Positions 38,141 through 47,766 of a DNA stretch of 64,000 nt are shown piece after piece (position 1 is the stretch's first letter; every line of letters begins with the position of its first letter). The notes under the pieces are model-generated. The model did not search any database, had not been told where the DNA came from, and saw only the letters and a program-made list of their open reading frames with translations. The position numbers and the translations under genes are program-made. The stretch lies in the NCBI RefSeq assembly GCF_039621805.1, contig NZ_CP155073.1, forward strand, positions 620,001 to 684,000. Reading direction: 5' to 3'. The stretch comes from Paraburkholderia sp. PREW-6R. GTDB taxonomy: Bacteria > Pseudomonadota > Gammaproteobacteria > Burkholderiales > Burkholderiaceae.

Positions 38141-39196
38141 ATGATTCTGGTAACGGGCGGTGCCGGCTTTATCGGCGCCAATTTCGTGCTCGACTGGCTG
38201 AACGCGTCGGACGAAGCGGTGTTGAACGTCGACAAGCTCACGTACGCGGGCAATCTCGGTACGCTCAAGTCGCAGCAGGGCAACCCGAAGCACATCTTCG
38301 CGCGCGCCGACATTTGCGACCGCGCCGCGATGGACGCGTTGTTCGCCGAGCACAAGCCGCGCGCCGTGCTGCACTTCGCCGCCGAAAGCCATGTAGACCG
38401 TTCGATTCACGGTCCGGCCGACTTCGTGCAGACGAACGTCGTCGGCACGTTCACGCTGCTCGAAGCCGCCCGCCACTACTGGAATTCGCTTAACGACGCC
38501 GACAAGGCCGCGTTCCGCTTTCTGCACGTGTCCACCGACGAAGTATTCGGCTCGCTGTCCGCCACTGATCCGCAATTCTCCGAAACCACGCCCTACGCGC
38601 CGAACAGCCCTTACTCGGCCACCAAGGCGGGTTCCGACCATCTGGTTCGCGCCTACCATCACACGTATGGGCTGCCGGTGCTGACCACGAACTGCTCGAA
38701 CAACTACGGTCCGTACCAGTTTCCCGAAAAACTGATCCCGCTGATGATCGCCAACGCACTCGGCGGCAAGCCGCTGCCGGTTTATGGCGACGGTCAGAAT
38801 GTGCGCGACTGGTTGTATGTTGGCGACCACTGCAGCGCGATCCGTGAAGTGCTCGCGCGCGGCACGCCGGGCGAAACGTACAACGTCGGCGGCTGGAACG
38901 AGAAGAAGAATCTCGACGTCGTGCATACGCTGTGCGATCTGCTCGACCAGTTGCGCCCCAAGGCCGACGGCTCGTACCGTGATCAGATCACCTATGTGAA
39001 GGACCGCCCGGGCCACGATCGCCGCTATGCGATCGACGCGCGCAAGCTCGAACGCGAACTCGGCTGGAAGCCGGCGGAAACATTCGAGACCGGTCTTGCG
39101 AAAACGGTTCGGTGGTATCTGGACAATCAGGCATGGTCCGACGAAGTCGCTTCGGGCGAATATCGGAAGTGGATGACGACACAATATGCACTCTAA
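38141..39196 (+). CDS. rmlB: dTDP-glucose 4,6-dehydratase
   Basis: 351 residues. The Rossmann motif is [13 protein letters not shown] near the start. [11 protein letters not shown] carries the Thr-Asp-Glu catalytic trio, and YSATK gives Tyr-x3-Lys. It converts dTDP-glucose to the 4-keto-6-deoxy sugar in dTDP-L-rhamnose synthesis. The stop overlaps the start of rmlD by 11 bases. Confidence 0.98.
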   Translation: MILVTGGAGFIGANFVLDWLNASDEAVLNVDKLTYAGNLGTLKSQQGNPKHIFARADICDRAAMDALFAEHKPRAVLHFAAESHVDRSIHGPADFVQTNVVGTFTLLEAARHYWNSLNDADKAAFRFLHVSTDEVFGSLSATDPQFSETTPYAPNSPYSATKAGSDHLVRAYHHTYGLPVLTTNCSNNYGPYQFPEKLIPLMIANALGGKPLPVYGDGQNVRDWLYVGDHCSAIREVLARGTPGETYNVGGWNEKKNLDVVHTLCDLLDQLRPKADGSYRDQITYVKDRPGHDRRYAIDARKLERELGWKPAETFETGLAKTVRWYLDNQAWSDEVASGEYRKWMTTQYAL

Positions 39197-40100
39197 GTCG
39201 ACTCCTCCAACGCTGCTGATCACTGGAGCGAACGGACAGGTCGGTTTCGAGCTGCGGCGCAGCCTAGCGCCGCTCGGCCGTGTCGTCGCGCTCGACCGGG
39301 CACGCTGCGATTTGTCTCAGCCCACCCTGTTGCGCGCGCTGGTACGTGAGTTGCGGCCCAATGTCATCATCAATGCCGGCGCTTATACGGGAGTGGACAA
39401 GGCGCAGAGCGATCGGGCGCTCGCGCTCGCTGTCAACGGCGTCGCACCCGGCGTACTGGCCGAAGAAGCGCGCGCGCTAGGGAGCCTGCTTGTCCACTAT
39501 TCGACCGACTACGTTTTCGACGGTACGAAGCAAGGGGCGTATGTTGAGTCCGATGCGGTCGGACCGCTCTCGGTGTACGGCGAAACGAAGCTGGCCGGTG
39601 AGCGCGCCATTGCCGAGGCGGGCGGGTCGTCACTGATCTTCCGCACAAGCTGGGTGGCAGGCGCTCACGGCGCGAACTTTGCGAAAACGATGCTCCGGCT
39701 CGCGCAGGAGCGTGACAGCCTGCGCATCATCGCTGATCAAACCGGCGCGCCAACCATGGCTTCGCTCATCGCAGACGTGACCGCGCAGATCATCGCTCGT
39801 CACTGGCTCGCCGGGAACCCGGCCAACCTGCGCGGCGGCGTCTATCACCTGACCGCAGGCGGCGAAACCAGCTGGCACGGCTACGCGGCGGAAGTGCTGC
39901 GTTATGCGGCTGGACGCGGCGTCGCGTTGAAGGTCGACCCAGTGCGCGTCGAGGCAATCCGGACCAGCGACTATCCGCTGCCTGCGCCGCGGCCCGCCAA
40001 CTCTTGTCTCGATACCACAAATCTGCGCGAGACTTTCGGTATCCACCTGCCGGACTGGCAGCAGGGCGTGCACTATTTGCTCGATCAGCTACTTACCTAA
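39186..40100 (+). CDS. rmlD: dTDP-4-dehydrorhamnose reductase
   Basis: 304 residues. NADPH motif [33 protein letters not shown] and YGETK are family hallmarks. It catalyses the last step of dTDP-L-rhamnose synthesis. It overlaps the end of rmlB, so the two are translationally coupled. The order rmlB-D-A-C matches Salmonella and Pseudomonas; as far as I recall, many Burkholderia have B-A-C-D. Confidence 0.97.
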   Translation: MHSKSTPPTLLITGANGQVGFELRRSLAPLGRVVALDRARCDLSQPTLLRALVRELRPNVIINAGAYTGVDKAQSDRALALAVNGVAPGVLAEEARALGSLLVHYSTDYVFDGTKQGAYVESDAVGPLSVYGETKLAGERAIAEAGGSSLIFRTSWVAGAHGANFAKTMLRLAQERDSLRIIADQTGAPTMASLIADVTAQIIARHWLAGNPANLRGGVYHLTAGGETSWHGYAAEVLRYAAGRGVALKVDPVRVEAIRTSDYPLPAPRPANSCLDTTNLRETFGIHLPDWQQGVHYLLDQLLT

Positions 40101-40109
40101 CCTTCTATC

Positions 40110-40988
40110 ATGCGCAAAGGCATTATTCTGGCCGGCGGCTCTGGCACGCGGCTTTACCCGATCACCCGGTCGGTCTCGAAGCAGCTTCTGCCGGTGTACG
40201 ACAAGCCGATGATCTACTATCCGCTGTCGACGCTGATGCTGGCGGGTATCAGAGACATTTTGATCATCTCGACGCCAGAAGACACTTCGCGTTTCGCCGA
40301 CATGCTCGGCGACGGCAGCAAGTGGGGCATTAACCTGCAATATGCCGTTCAGGCCTCGCCGGACGGGCTCGCGCAGGCGTTCGTGATCGGCCGCGACTTC
40401 ATTGCCGGTGATCCGTCCGCGCTGATTCTCGGCGACAACATTTTCCACGGCCACGACCTTGGTCTCGAACTGAATAACGCGTCGCAGCGCGGGTCGGGCG
40501 CGACCGTGTTCGCCTATCACGTGCATGACCCGGAGCGCTACGGCGTCGTTGAATTCGACATGAATTTCCGCGCGCTGTCGATCGAGGAAAAGCCGGCCGC
40601 TCCGCGTTCGAGCTATGCGGTGACCGGCCTATATTTTTACGACAGCCAAGTATGCGACATCGCGGCCGACATCAAGCCGTCGGCGCGCGGCGAACTGGAA
40701 ATCACGGACGTCAACAAGCGCTATCTGGAAGCGGGCCAGTTGGACGTCGAAATCATGGGCCGCGGTTACGCATGGCTCGACACCGGCACGCACGACTCCC
40801 TACTGGAAGCGTCGAGCTTCATCGCCACACTGCAGAAGCGCCAAGGGCTAATGGTCGCTTGCCCGGAAGAGATCGCGTATCGCTCGAAATGGATTAGCGC
40901 CGACCAGCTCGTCGAACTGGCCCGTCCGCTCGTCAAGAGCGGCTACGGCCAGTATCTGCAGCGTATCGTGGCCGAAGCGATCAAATAG
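40110..40988 (+). CDS. rmlA: Glucose-1-phosphate thymidylyltransferase
   Basis: 292 residues. The signature [20 protein letters not shown] binds dTTP, and [27 protein letters not shown] and EEKPAAPRS line the glucose-1-phosphate site. It makes dTDP-glucose and is normally inhibited by dTDP-L-rhamnose. It lies nine bases after rmlD. Confidence 0.98.
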   Translation: MRKGIILAGGSGTRLYPITRSVSKQLLPVYDKPMIYYPLSTLMLAGIRDILIISTPEDTSRFADMLGDGSKWGINLQYAVQASPDGLAQAFVIGRDFIAGDPSALILGDNIFHGHDLGLELNNASQRGSGATVFAYHVHDPERYGVVEFDMNFRALSIEEKPAAPRSSYAVTGLYFYDSQVCDIAADIKPSARGELEITDVNKRYLEAGQLDVEIMGRGYAWLDTGTHDSLLEASSFIATLQKRQGLMVACPEEIAYRSKWISADQLVELARPLVKSGYGQYLQRIVAEAIK

Positions 40989-40996
40989 GAACAGTG

Positions 40997-41560
40997 ATGA
41001 GTCTGAACGTAATCCTGACGGCCCTGCCGGATGTGCTGATTCTCGAGCCCAAGGTCTATGGCGACGCACGCGGGTTCTTCTACGAGAGCTTTAACGCGAA
41101 GGCCTTTGAGGCCGCCACCGGCCTTAAGCGCGACTTCGTGCAGGACAACCATTCGCGCTCGTCGCGCAACGTGCTGCGCGGCCTGCACTATCAGATCCGC
41201 CAGCCGCAGGGCAAGTTGGTGCGCGTGGTCGCAGGCGAAGTGTTCGACGTCGCCGTCGATCTGCGCCGCGATTCGCCGACGTTCGGCAAATGGATGGGCG
41301 TAACGTTGTCGGCGGAAAACCGGCGGCAATTGTGGGTGCCCGAGGGGTTTGCACACGGCTTTGTCGTAACGTCCGCCACTGCCGAGTTTTTGTACAAGAC
41401 AACCGACTACTGGTATCCGGAACACGAGCGGAGTCTGCTGTGGAACGACCCCGACATCGGTGTCGACTGGCCCATCGAAGGCGAGCCTTCGATGGCGGCG
41501 AAAGACGCGGCAGGCAAGCGCCTCGCCGAGGCGGATGTGTTCCCGGCCGGCGTTTTCTAA
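40997..41560 (+). CDS. rmlC: dTDP-4-dehydrorhamnose 3,5-epimerase
   Basis: 187 residues of cupin fold. FYESFNAKAF, QDNHSRSSRNVLRGLHYQ with the catalytic His, and PEGFAHGFVV define the family. It epimerises C3 and C5 of the RmlB product. ATG 40997 has TAGGAACAG upstream; the GTG at 40994 is one codon earlier. It ends the rml block; a 204-base gap follows. Confidence 0.97.
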   Translation: MSLNVILTALPDVLILEPKVYGDARGFFYESFNAKAFEAATGLKRDFVQDNHSRSSRNVLRGLHYQIRQPQGKLVRVVAGEVFDVAVDLRRDSPTFGKWMGVTLSAENRRQLWVPEGFAHGFVVTSATAEFLYKTTDYWYPEHERSLLWNDPDIGVDWPIEGEPSMAAKDAAGKRLAEADVFPAGVF

Positions 41561-41764
41561 AGCCTGAACGGCATCGCTGCACCCTGCACGTTAGCGCCGG
41601 CCGTTGCCTGCTTGGGACGAATCCGGTCAGAGGCAGGCGTGTAGAATACTTTGAAGTTTTTATGACGGTTTAACTTTCCGTCGATTGCGCGGTCGTGGAA
41701 GGATGGAGCAGTCCATGGTTCGCCTACCATTGGGCGCAGGATTGCATCGACCTAGGGGAAATTT

Positions 41765-43180
41765 GTGAGTCTGATACCTATTATCTTGTGCGGCGGGGCC
41801 GGTTCACGACTGTGGCCAGTCTCGCGTGAACTGCACCCAAAGCCGTTCATCCGTCTTGCCGATGGCGAGAGTCTGCTGCAAAAAGCGTTCTTGCGGGCGG
41901 TGACGCTGCCTGGTGTCGAGCAGGTACTGACGGTCACAAATCGCGAGCTGTTCTTCAAGACCGAGGATGAATTCCGCGAAGTTAACCATACTCACTGCGC
42001 GACGTCGTTCATCCTCGAACCGTTCGGTCGGAACACCGCCGCGGCTGTCGTGGCTGCGGCGTTGCGGGTTGCCGAGGCACAGGGTCCCGAGTCGGTGCTT
42101 CTGGTGCTGGCCGCCGACCATTTGATCACGAACCAGGCCGCCTTCGCCGCAGCGGTCGAGCAGGCCGAAAGCATCGCGAAAAAAGGCAGGATCGTCACCT
42201 TCGGCATTCGTCCGGAGACGCCGGAAACCGGCTACGGCTATATCGAGGCGGACGGCCACCGGGTCGTGCGTTTCGTCGAGAAGCCGTCGCTGGACAAGGC
42301 GCGCGAGTATGTCGAGTCGGGTAACTTCCTGTGGAACTCGGGCATGTTCTGCTTTACCGCGCAGGCCATTCTGCGCGAGTTCGAACTGCATGCCCCGGAC
42401 ATTCTCTCCGCGACCAAAGCTTGTCTCGCCCAGTCGCGCGCCGCGCAGGCGGCCGGTTGGACTCAAGTCGAGTTGGAAGCGAAGCTGTTCGGCGAGGTGC
42501 GCGACGAGTCGATCGACTATGCGATCATGGAGAAAACCGCCGAAGCCGCTGTCGTGCCGTGCGCAATCGGTTGGAGCGACGTGGGTTCGTGGGCGGCCAT
42601 CAGCGAGCTGACCCGGCCGGACGACAACGGCAACCGTATCGAAGGCGATATGCTGCTGCACGACGTACGCGACTGCTACCTGGTCAGCCATGATCGACTG
42701 ATCGGCGCAGTGGGCGTCGAAAACCTGATCGTTATCGACACGCCGGACGCGCTGCTGGTTGCCGATCGCAATCGTGCACAGGACGTGAAGCACCTGTACT
42801 CGGCGCTTAAGGCGCAGGGCCACGAGGCGCACCGGTTGCATCGCACGGTGCACCGGCCGTGGGGTACTTACACGGTGCTGGAAGAAGGGCAGCGGTTCAA
42901 GATCAAGCGCATCGAGGTCAAGCCGGGCGCCAGCCTGAGTTTGCAGATGCATCACCATCGCAGCGAGCACTGGATCGTCGTGAGCGGAATGGCGAAGGTC
43001 GTCAACGGCGAGCAGGAACTCTTTATTTCCACTAACGAGTCGACCTACATTCCGGCAGGTCACAAGCACCGGCTTGTAAATCCTGGCGTGATCGACCTTG
43101 TGATGATCGAAGTGCAGAGCGGCGAATATTTGGGTGAGGACGACATCGTCCGCTTCCAGGACATTTACGGGCGTGCCTGA
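41765..43180 (+). CDS. manC: Mannose-1-phosphate guanylyltransferase / mannose-6-phosphate isomerase
   Basis: 471 residues, bifunctional. The N-terminal nucleotidyltransferase has ILCGGAGSRLWPVSRE (residues 7-22) and FVEKPSLDKA. The C-terminal cupin isomerase has HRPWGTYTVLEEG, QMHHHRSEHWIVVSG and IPAGHKHRLVNPG. It makes GDP-mannose, the substrate of Gmd. The start is GTG 41765 with TAGGGGAAA before it. One base separates its stop from wzm. It is the only manC in the window, so it could also serve the EPS locus. Confidence 0.97.
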   Translation: MSLIPIILCGGAGSRLWPVSRELHPKPFIRLADGESLLQKAFLRAVTLPGVEQVLTVTNRELFFKTEDEFREVNHTHCATSFILEPFGRNTAAAVVAAALRVAEAQGPESVLLVLAADHLITNQAAFAAAVEQAESIAKKGRIVTFGIRPETPETGYGYIEADGHRVVRFVEKPSLDKAREYVESGNFLWNSGMFCFTAQAILREFELHAPDILSATKACLAQSRAAQAAGWTQVELEAKLFGEVRDESIDYAIMEKTAEAAVVPCAIGWSDVGSWAAISELTRPDDNGNRIEGDMLLHDVRDCYLVSHDRLIGAVGVENLIVIDTPDALLVADRNRAQDVKHLYSALKAQGHEAHRLHRTVHRPWGTYTVLEEGQRFKIKRIEVKPGASLSLQMHHHRSEHWIVVSGMAKVVNGEQELFISTNESTYIPAGHKHRLVNPGVIDLVMIEVQSGEYLGEDDIVRFQDIYGRA

Positions 43181-43181
43181 C

Positions 43182-44009
43182 ATGGTCGAACTCGTATCGC
43201 TCGAACGCGGCGGGCAGGAAGACATCACTACCCACACGCGCAACGACGACCTTCTAGTCGGCATCAAGGCGTCGCGCATCTGGGGCACGCTCGGTTGGCA
43301 CGACATCAAGCAGCGCTACCGCCGCTCGGTGATCGGGCCGTTCTGGTTCACGTTGAGCACGGCGATCATGGTCGTGGTGCTAGGAGCGCTCTATTCCACG
43401 CTGTTGCATCAGAACATCAAGGACTATCTGCCGTATCTGGCGGTGGGCCTCGTAGTGTGGCAATACCTCGGCTCGATGGCCAACGAAGGCTGCATGGCGT
43501 TCATCGGCTCGGCGTATCTCATCAAGCAGATCCGGATTCCATTGACGGTTCACGTGTGCCGCATCGCCTGGCGGAATTTCGCGATTCTGCTGCACAGCCT
43601 GCCGGTCGTAATCGTGCTGATGATCACCTTCGGCAAATGGCCGAGCTGGGAATTCCTGCTGGTGCCGGTCGGCCTCGTCGTGCTGCTGCTGCATGGCATC
43701 TGGGTTGGCGTAGCGCTCGGTGTGCTATGCGCGCGTTTCCGCGACATTCCGCCGATCGTGACAAATCTCGTGCAGGTCGTGTTCTTCTTCACGCCGGTCA
43801 TGTGGTCGCCGGAAATCCTAAAGGATCGCGCGTGGGTTGCCGAATACAACCCGCTGTATCATTTGATCGAAACAATTCGCGCCCCGCTCACCGGCCGCCC
43901 GGTTCACTGGGAATCGTGGGCGTGGTCGATCGGTCTGCTCGTTGCTGGTTTTGCTTTTGCGCAGTATCTGATGAGCAGATACCGTGACCGTGTTCCCTAC
44001 TGGCTTTGA
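43182..44009 (+). CDS. wzm: Wzm-type ABC-2 polysaccharide exporter permease
   Basis: 275 residues with six membrane helices, the ABC-2 permease layout. RYRRSVIGPFWFTLSTAIMV is the usual cytoplasmic entry motif, and FFTPVMWSPEIL lies before the final helices. It carries undecaprenyl-linked glycan across the inner membrane with Wzt. ATG 43182 follows the manC stop by one base. Confidence 0.95.
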   Translation: MVELVSLERGGQEDITTHTRNDDLLVGIKASRIWGTLGWHDIKQRYRRSVIGPFWFTLSTAIMVVVLGALYSTLLHQNIKDYLPYLAVGLVVWQYLGSMANEGCMAFIGSAYLIKQIRIPLTVHVCRIAWRNFAILLHSLPVVIVLMITFGKWPSWEFLLVPVGLVVLLLHGIWVGVALGVLCARFRDIPPIVTNLVQVVFFFTPVMWSPEILKDRAWVAEYNPLYHLIETIRAPLTGRPVHWESWAWSIGLLVAGFAFAQYLMSRYRDRVPYWL

Positions 44010-44013
44010 TATT

Positions 44014-44754
44014 GTGAGTTCATTTATCGTTGCACAGGGAATCTCGGTTGAGTTTCCCATCTATGAAAATTCGCACCGATCGCTGAAAAAGGCCGTGCTC
44101 AATCTGACGACAGGCGGCCGCATCGGTCAGGACGCCGGCCGTCACGCGATCGTGTCGGCGCTCGACAACCTGAGCTTCCGTTTTTCGGACGGCGAGCGTA
44201 TCGGGCTGGTCGGCCATAACGGCTCGGGCAAGACGACGCTTCTGCGCACGCTCGCGGGCGTGTACGCGCCTGTGCGCGGCAAGCTCACCATGAACGGCAA
44301 GGTAGCCTCCCTGCTCGACGTGTCGATGGGTCTGGACCCCGACGCCACTGGCTTCGAGAACATCTATCTGCGCGGCATTCTCGACGGCCTCAGACCGGCC
44401 ACGATCCGCAGCAAGGTCGACGACATCGCCGAGTTTAGCGATCTGGGCGAGTACCTGAATCTGCCGGTGCGCACGTATTCGAGCGGGATGATGCTGCGCC
44501 TCGCGTTCGCCATTTCCACCAGCGTCGAAGCGAACATCCTCATCATGGACGAGTGGCTCAGCGTGGGCGACGCCGACTTTGCCGTGAAGGCGGCCGGCCG
44601 GCTCGAGAAGCTGGTCGGCCAGGCGTCCATTCTCGTGCTGGCAAGTCACGATCCCAAGTTGATTTCTCGCGTCTGTACGCGCAAGATCGTCATGCATCAC
44701 GGCAAGATCGTTTCCGATGAACCGGTTGTCGCAACTGCCGATCCGGTCGAATAA
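44014..44754 (+). CDS. wzt: Wzt-type ABC exporter ATPase, short form
   Basis: 246 residues. Walker A GHNGSGKTT (67-75 or so), signature YSSGMMLRLAFA, Walker B ILIMDEWLS. The protein stops right after the nucleotide-binding domain, so the C-terminal carbohydrate-binding domain that reads the cap in E. coli O9a Wzt is absent. GTG 44014 is chosen, as it follows the wzm stop; GTG 43984 would overlap by 26 bases. Confidence 0.94.
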   Translation: MSSFIVAQGISVEFPIYENSHRSLKKAVLNLTTGGRIGQDAGRHAIVSALDNLSFRFSDGERIGLVGHNGSGKTTLLRTLAGVYAPVRGKLTMNGKVASLLDVSMGLDPDATGFENIYLRGILDGLRPATIRSKVDDIAEFSDLGEYLNLPVRTYSSGMMLRLAFAISTSVEANILIMDEWLSVGDADFAVKAAGRLEKLVGQASILVLASHDPKLISRVCTRKIVMHHGKIVSDEPVVATADPVE

Positions 44755-44821
44755 ATCCTATGCGGCGCACGATCCGTTCGGCTGGCGCTCACGTCCTTAA
44801 CAAATGGCCATCTGATTCGAT

Positions 44822-46204
44822 ATGCGAGCTGATCATCCGTTGCTCCGTTATGCGGACCGTTTCTTCGCGCACCAGCCTTTTCGTACACTGAAAGGCATGG
44901 TGGGCGGCTATATCGGCTATCCGATCGCTGAAAAGCAGGAAAAGCGCAGCGTCACGCCGAAGGTCCAAGAGCTGGAGCGTCATTACCAGTTGCCGATGCG
45001 CGAGCGCCGCGCCATTGCCACCGCGCGGCTGCGCGACATGCTCGAATTTGCGGGCGCGAAGGTGCCGTATTACCGCGACCTGTTTCGGGAGCTGAATTTC
45101 GATCCGGCCAGAATCGCCGCAGAGCCGGCACGCTTGCAGGAACTGCCTTACCTGACCAAGAACATCATCCGCGAGCAGGGCGACCGGCTGTTGTCGCGTC
45201 CGCTTTCAGAACTTCGTCACCACGCGTGCAAGACGGGCGGTTCGACCGGCCTTGCCTGCACAGTCTTCTACGACGAAGAAGCGGCGGATTATTCGTCTGC
45301 CGTCACGCGCTATGCGCGCCGGCGCATCGGCAAACGCTCATACCGCAGCGAACTGCACTTTGCCTGCCGTTTCCCAGATGCAGTCGTGCCGCAGTGGCCG
45401 TCGCGCGAAGACTTCAAATGCTTCGTAAATAACCGCAGCAACATCTTTTTCGACCGCATCGACGACGTCGGCCTCGAAGAAATCTGGCAGACACTGCTGC
45501 TGCGCCGCCCGTTTCTCGTGCACGCGCATCCATCCACGATCTACGCGCTCGCCTGCTACATCGAGCGCAAGCAGGGCACGGGCAGCGCGTTCCAGGTGTT
45601 CGAGTCGAGTGGCGAACTGCTCGAACCGCACATGCGCAACGTGATCGGCCGCGTCCTGCAATGCCAGGTGATCGACCGGTACGGCCTCGCCGAACTTGGC
45701 GTGATGGCCTACGAGGTGGACGGCCATGAAGGTGGCTTCAAGATTTTCGAATCGGAAGGCTGGGCCGAAAGCCGTCTCGTTTCCGACAATCCGGACGGCG
45801 CGCACGAACTCGTGTTCACCGGCTTCCGCAATCGCCTGATGCCGCTGATCCGTTACGCCACCGGCGACCTCGCGAAAGTGGAGGAGCGGCGTGACGGTTT
45901 CTTCCTGACCAACGTGGTCGGGCGGATTCACGACGTAGTGCCGATCAACGGTGTCGCGCATCCGACGCACCACATCCAGGACATGCTGGATCACCGCGTC
46001 GGCGGAATCCAGGAGTTTCAGATCGACCTGCGCACCAGCCCGCCCACTTTGCGGGTGGTGCTCGAACCGTGGGCGAACGCGGACGCCACGAAGGGCAAGC
46101 TGCGCGCATTTTGGGGTGAAGGCTTCCAGGTCGCTTTTGTCGGTCACGACGACTTCATTCGTGTCGGCAGCCGGGCTAAATTCAGACACGTGGTGACAGC
46201 ATGA
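44822..46204 (+). CDS. CapK/phenylacetate-CoA ligase-like adenylate-forming protein
   Basis: 460 residues. TGGSTGLACTVFYDEEA is the P-loop of the PaaK/CapK branch of adenylate-forming enzymes. ESSGELLEPHMRNVIG, IDRYGLAELGVMAYE and LIRYATGDLAKVEERRDG complete the AMP-binding fold. CapK-type proteins occur in capsule and O-antigen loci and are thought to activate an acyl or amino acid group. It overlaps the deacetylase gene by 4 bases, which suggests linked chemistry: remove an N-acetyl, then attach another acyl group. The substrate is unknown. Confidence 0.85.
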   Translation: MRADHPLLRYADRFFAHQPFRTLKGMVGGYIGYPIAEKQEKRSVTPKVQELERHYQLPMRERRAIATARLRDMLEFAGAKVPYYRDLFRELNFDPARIAAEPARLQELPYLTKNIIREQGDRLLSRPLSELRHHACKTGGSTGLACTVFYDEEAADYSSAVTRYARRRIGKRSYRSELHFACRFPDAVVPQWPSREDFKCFVNNRSNIFFDRIDDVGLEEIWQTLLLRRPFLVHAHPSTIYALACYIERKQGTGSAFQVFESSGELLEPHMRNVIGRVLQCQVIDRYGLAELGVMAYEVDGHEGGFKIFESEGWAESRLVSDNPDGAHELVFTGFRNRLMPLIRYATGDLAKVEERRDGFFLTNVVGRIHDVVPINGVAHPTHHIQDMLDHRVGGIQEFQIDLRTSPPTLRVVLEPWANADATKGKLRAFWGEGFQVAFVGHDDFIRVGSRAKFRHVVTA

Positions 46205-47766
46205 TTGGCATTCTTTTTCCGCGCAGCGCGCAACAGGCGGCCAAGCTGGTGCTCGCGGCCGTGCGCCGTAGCGTCACGCACGGCCAGGCGAGCGCGATTG
46301 CACGCGCCGACGACTCGGCGCCCTCCATTCGCGTCGCCGTCGATCTGCCCGACGCATGGGGCGACGAACTCGTCGCGTGGCTGCGCGCGGGCGCGCGTAA
46401 GTTGGTGGTGTTTGGTCGCGTGCCGGCGGCGCTCGCCGACTCGCTCGGCTGGCGCTACGCCGAATTTCCGGCAGAGCTGGAGGCGGCGAGCCGCAGCGAG
46501 CCCGCGCCGTCACGCGAGTTCCGCGCAAGCCGAGCGGCCGTCGAATATGGCGAGGCGGCGGCGGTGCTGGGCGCCCGAGCATGGGCGCGTCCCTTCGAAC
46601 GCTTCGATTTCGCCGACGAGTGGAACAACCTGGGCTACGGTGCGATCCGCGCCGACGGCTCGTGCTGGAGCATCGCGCAAGGGCGCGATGCAGGCGTCGC
46701 CGAACTCGCTGCGCTGACCATTGACGGAGCTCGTCATAGCTCGTATGCGGCGCTCGCCGACGTCGGCGCGTCGAGCGTGCTGTGGTTCAATCGTGCGGTC
46801 GGCCCGTGCGATTCGTACGAATGGCGCGTCGTCGAAAACTTCCTGTCCGGCTATCGGGCGGACAGTCTGCCGTGCCAGCCGGTGTTGAGCGAAATCCCGT
46901 ATGGCTACGACGCAGCGATCACCTCACGTCTCGATTGCGACGAAGACGTCGAATCGGCTCGCGATCTGTACATGCTCTATCGCCATCTGAACATCCCGTT
47001 CACGCTAGCGGTCCACACGGTGAATCTCGCCGACGAGCGCAATCATCCGATTCTGCGCGAGCTGCTCGAACACGGCGGCGCGGTGCTGTCGCACACTGCG
47101 TCGCACGCGCCGAACTGGGGCGGCAGCTACGAAGCGGCGCTGCACGAAGGCACGCATTCGGCCAACCTGCTGCACGGCGTGACGGGCCGGCGCGTGCGCT
47201 ATGCCGTGTCGCCGTTTCACCAGTCGCCGGACTATGCGCTGCGCGCGCTCGCGGACGGTGGCTATATCGGCTGCGTCGGCGGCATCATCCGGAACGATCC
47301 CGAATTTGTACTCGCGCGCGGCGGCGAACTCGCCGGCATGCCGCACGGTTTCATCGGCCACAGCCAGCAGTGCATGCTGCACGGCGAATGCATGCTCGCC
47401 GAAGGCGACGCGCTCGCGGTGTTCAAGCAGGCCTTCGACCAGGCCTTCCAGACCGGTACGCTGTTCGGTTACCTGGATCATCCGTTTTCGCCGCGTTACG
47501 CGTATGGCTGGCCCGACGAACCCACGCGCGTTGCGGCGCACCGGGCGTTCCTCGACTACCTGTCGACGCGCGCGTCTAAGCCACTTTTCCTGCACGAAGA
47601 AGCCGCGCTCGATTTCCTGCTGCAACGTTCCCGCGTACAGGTCCGCGAAACCGGCGGCGCGTTCAGCGTGACGCTGCCGGACAGATACGGCGCGGACGGT
47701 CTGCAGGTCGGTATCGAGTATAAAAGACGCCTGCTACCTTGTGTTACTGAGGCCGCGCTTTCATGA
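46201..47766 (+). CDS. NodB-type polysaccharide deacetylase family protein
   Basis: 521 residues. The C-terminal half has the NodB fold: SRLDCDED with Asp245 near the start replaces the usual TFDDG, and SHTASH gives the zinc pair His298 and His302. The N-terminal ~200 residues show no recognised domain. No signal peptide is seen, so it may act in the cytoplasm on a lipid-linked sugar or nucleotide sugar. Its start overlaps the CapK-like gene and its end overlaps wecB (ATGA both times). Confidence 0.82.
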   Translation: MIGILFPRSAQQAAKLVLAAVRRSVTHGQASAIARADDSAPSIRVAVDLPDAWGDELVAWLRAGARKLVVFGRVPAALADSLGWRYAEFPAELEAASRSEPAPSREFRASRAAVEYGEAAAVLGARAWARPFERFDFADEWNNLGYGAIRADGSCWSIAQGRDAGVAELAALTIDGARHSSYAALADVGASSVLWFNRAVGPCDSYEWRVVENFLSGYRADSLPCQPVLSEIPYGYDAAITSRLDCDEDVESARDLYMLYRHLNIPFTLAVHTVNLADERNHPILRELLEHGGAVLSHTASHAPNWGGSYEAALHEGTHSANLLHGVTGRRVRYAVSPFHQSPDYALRALADGGYIGCVGGIIRNDPEFVLARGGELAGMPHGFIGHSQQCMLHGECMLAEGDALAVFKQAFDQAFQTGTLFGYLDHPFSPRYAYGWPDEPTRVAAHRAFLDYLSTRASKPLFLHEEAALDFLLQRSRVQVRETGGAFSVTLPDRYGADGLQVGIEYKRRLLPCVTEAALS

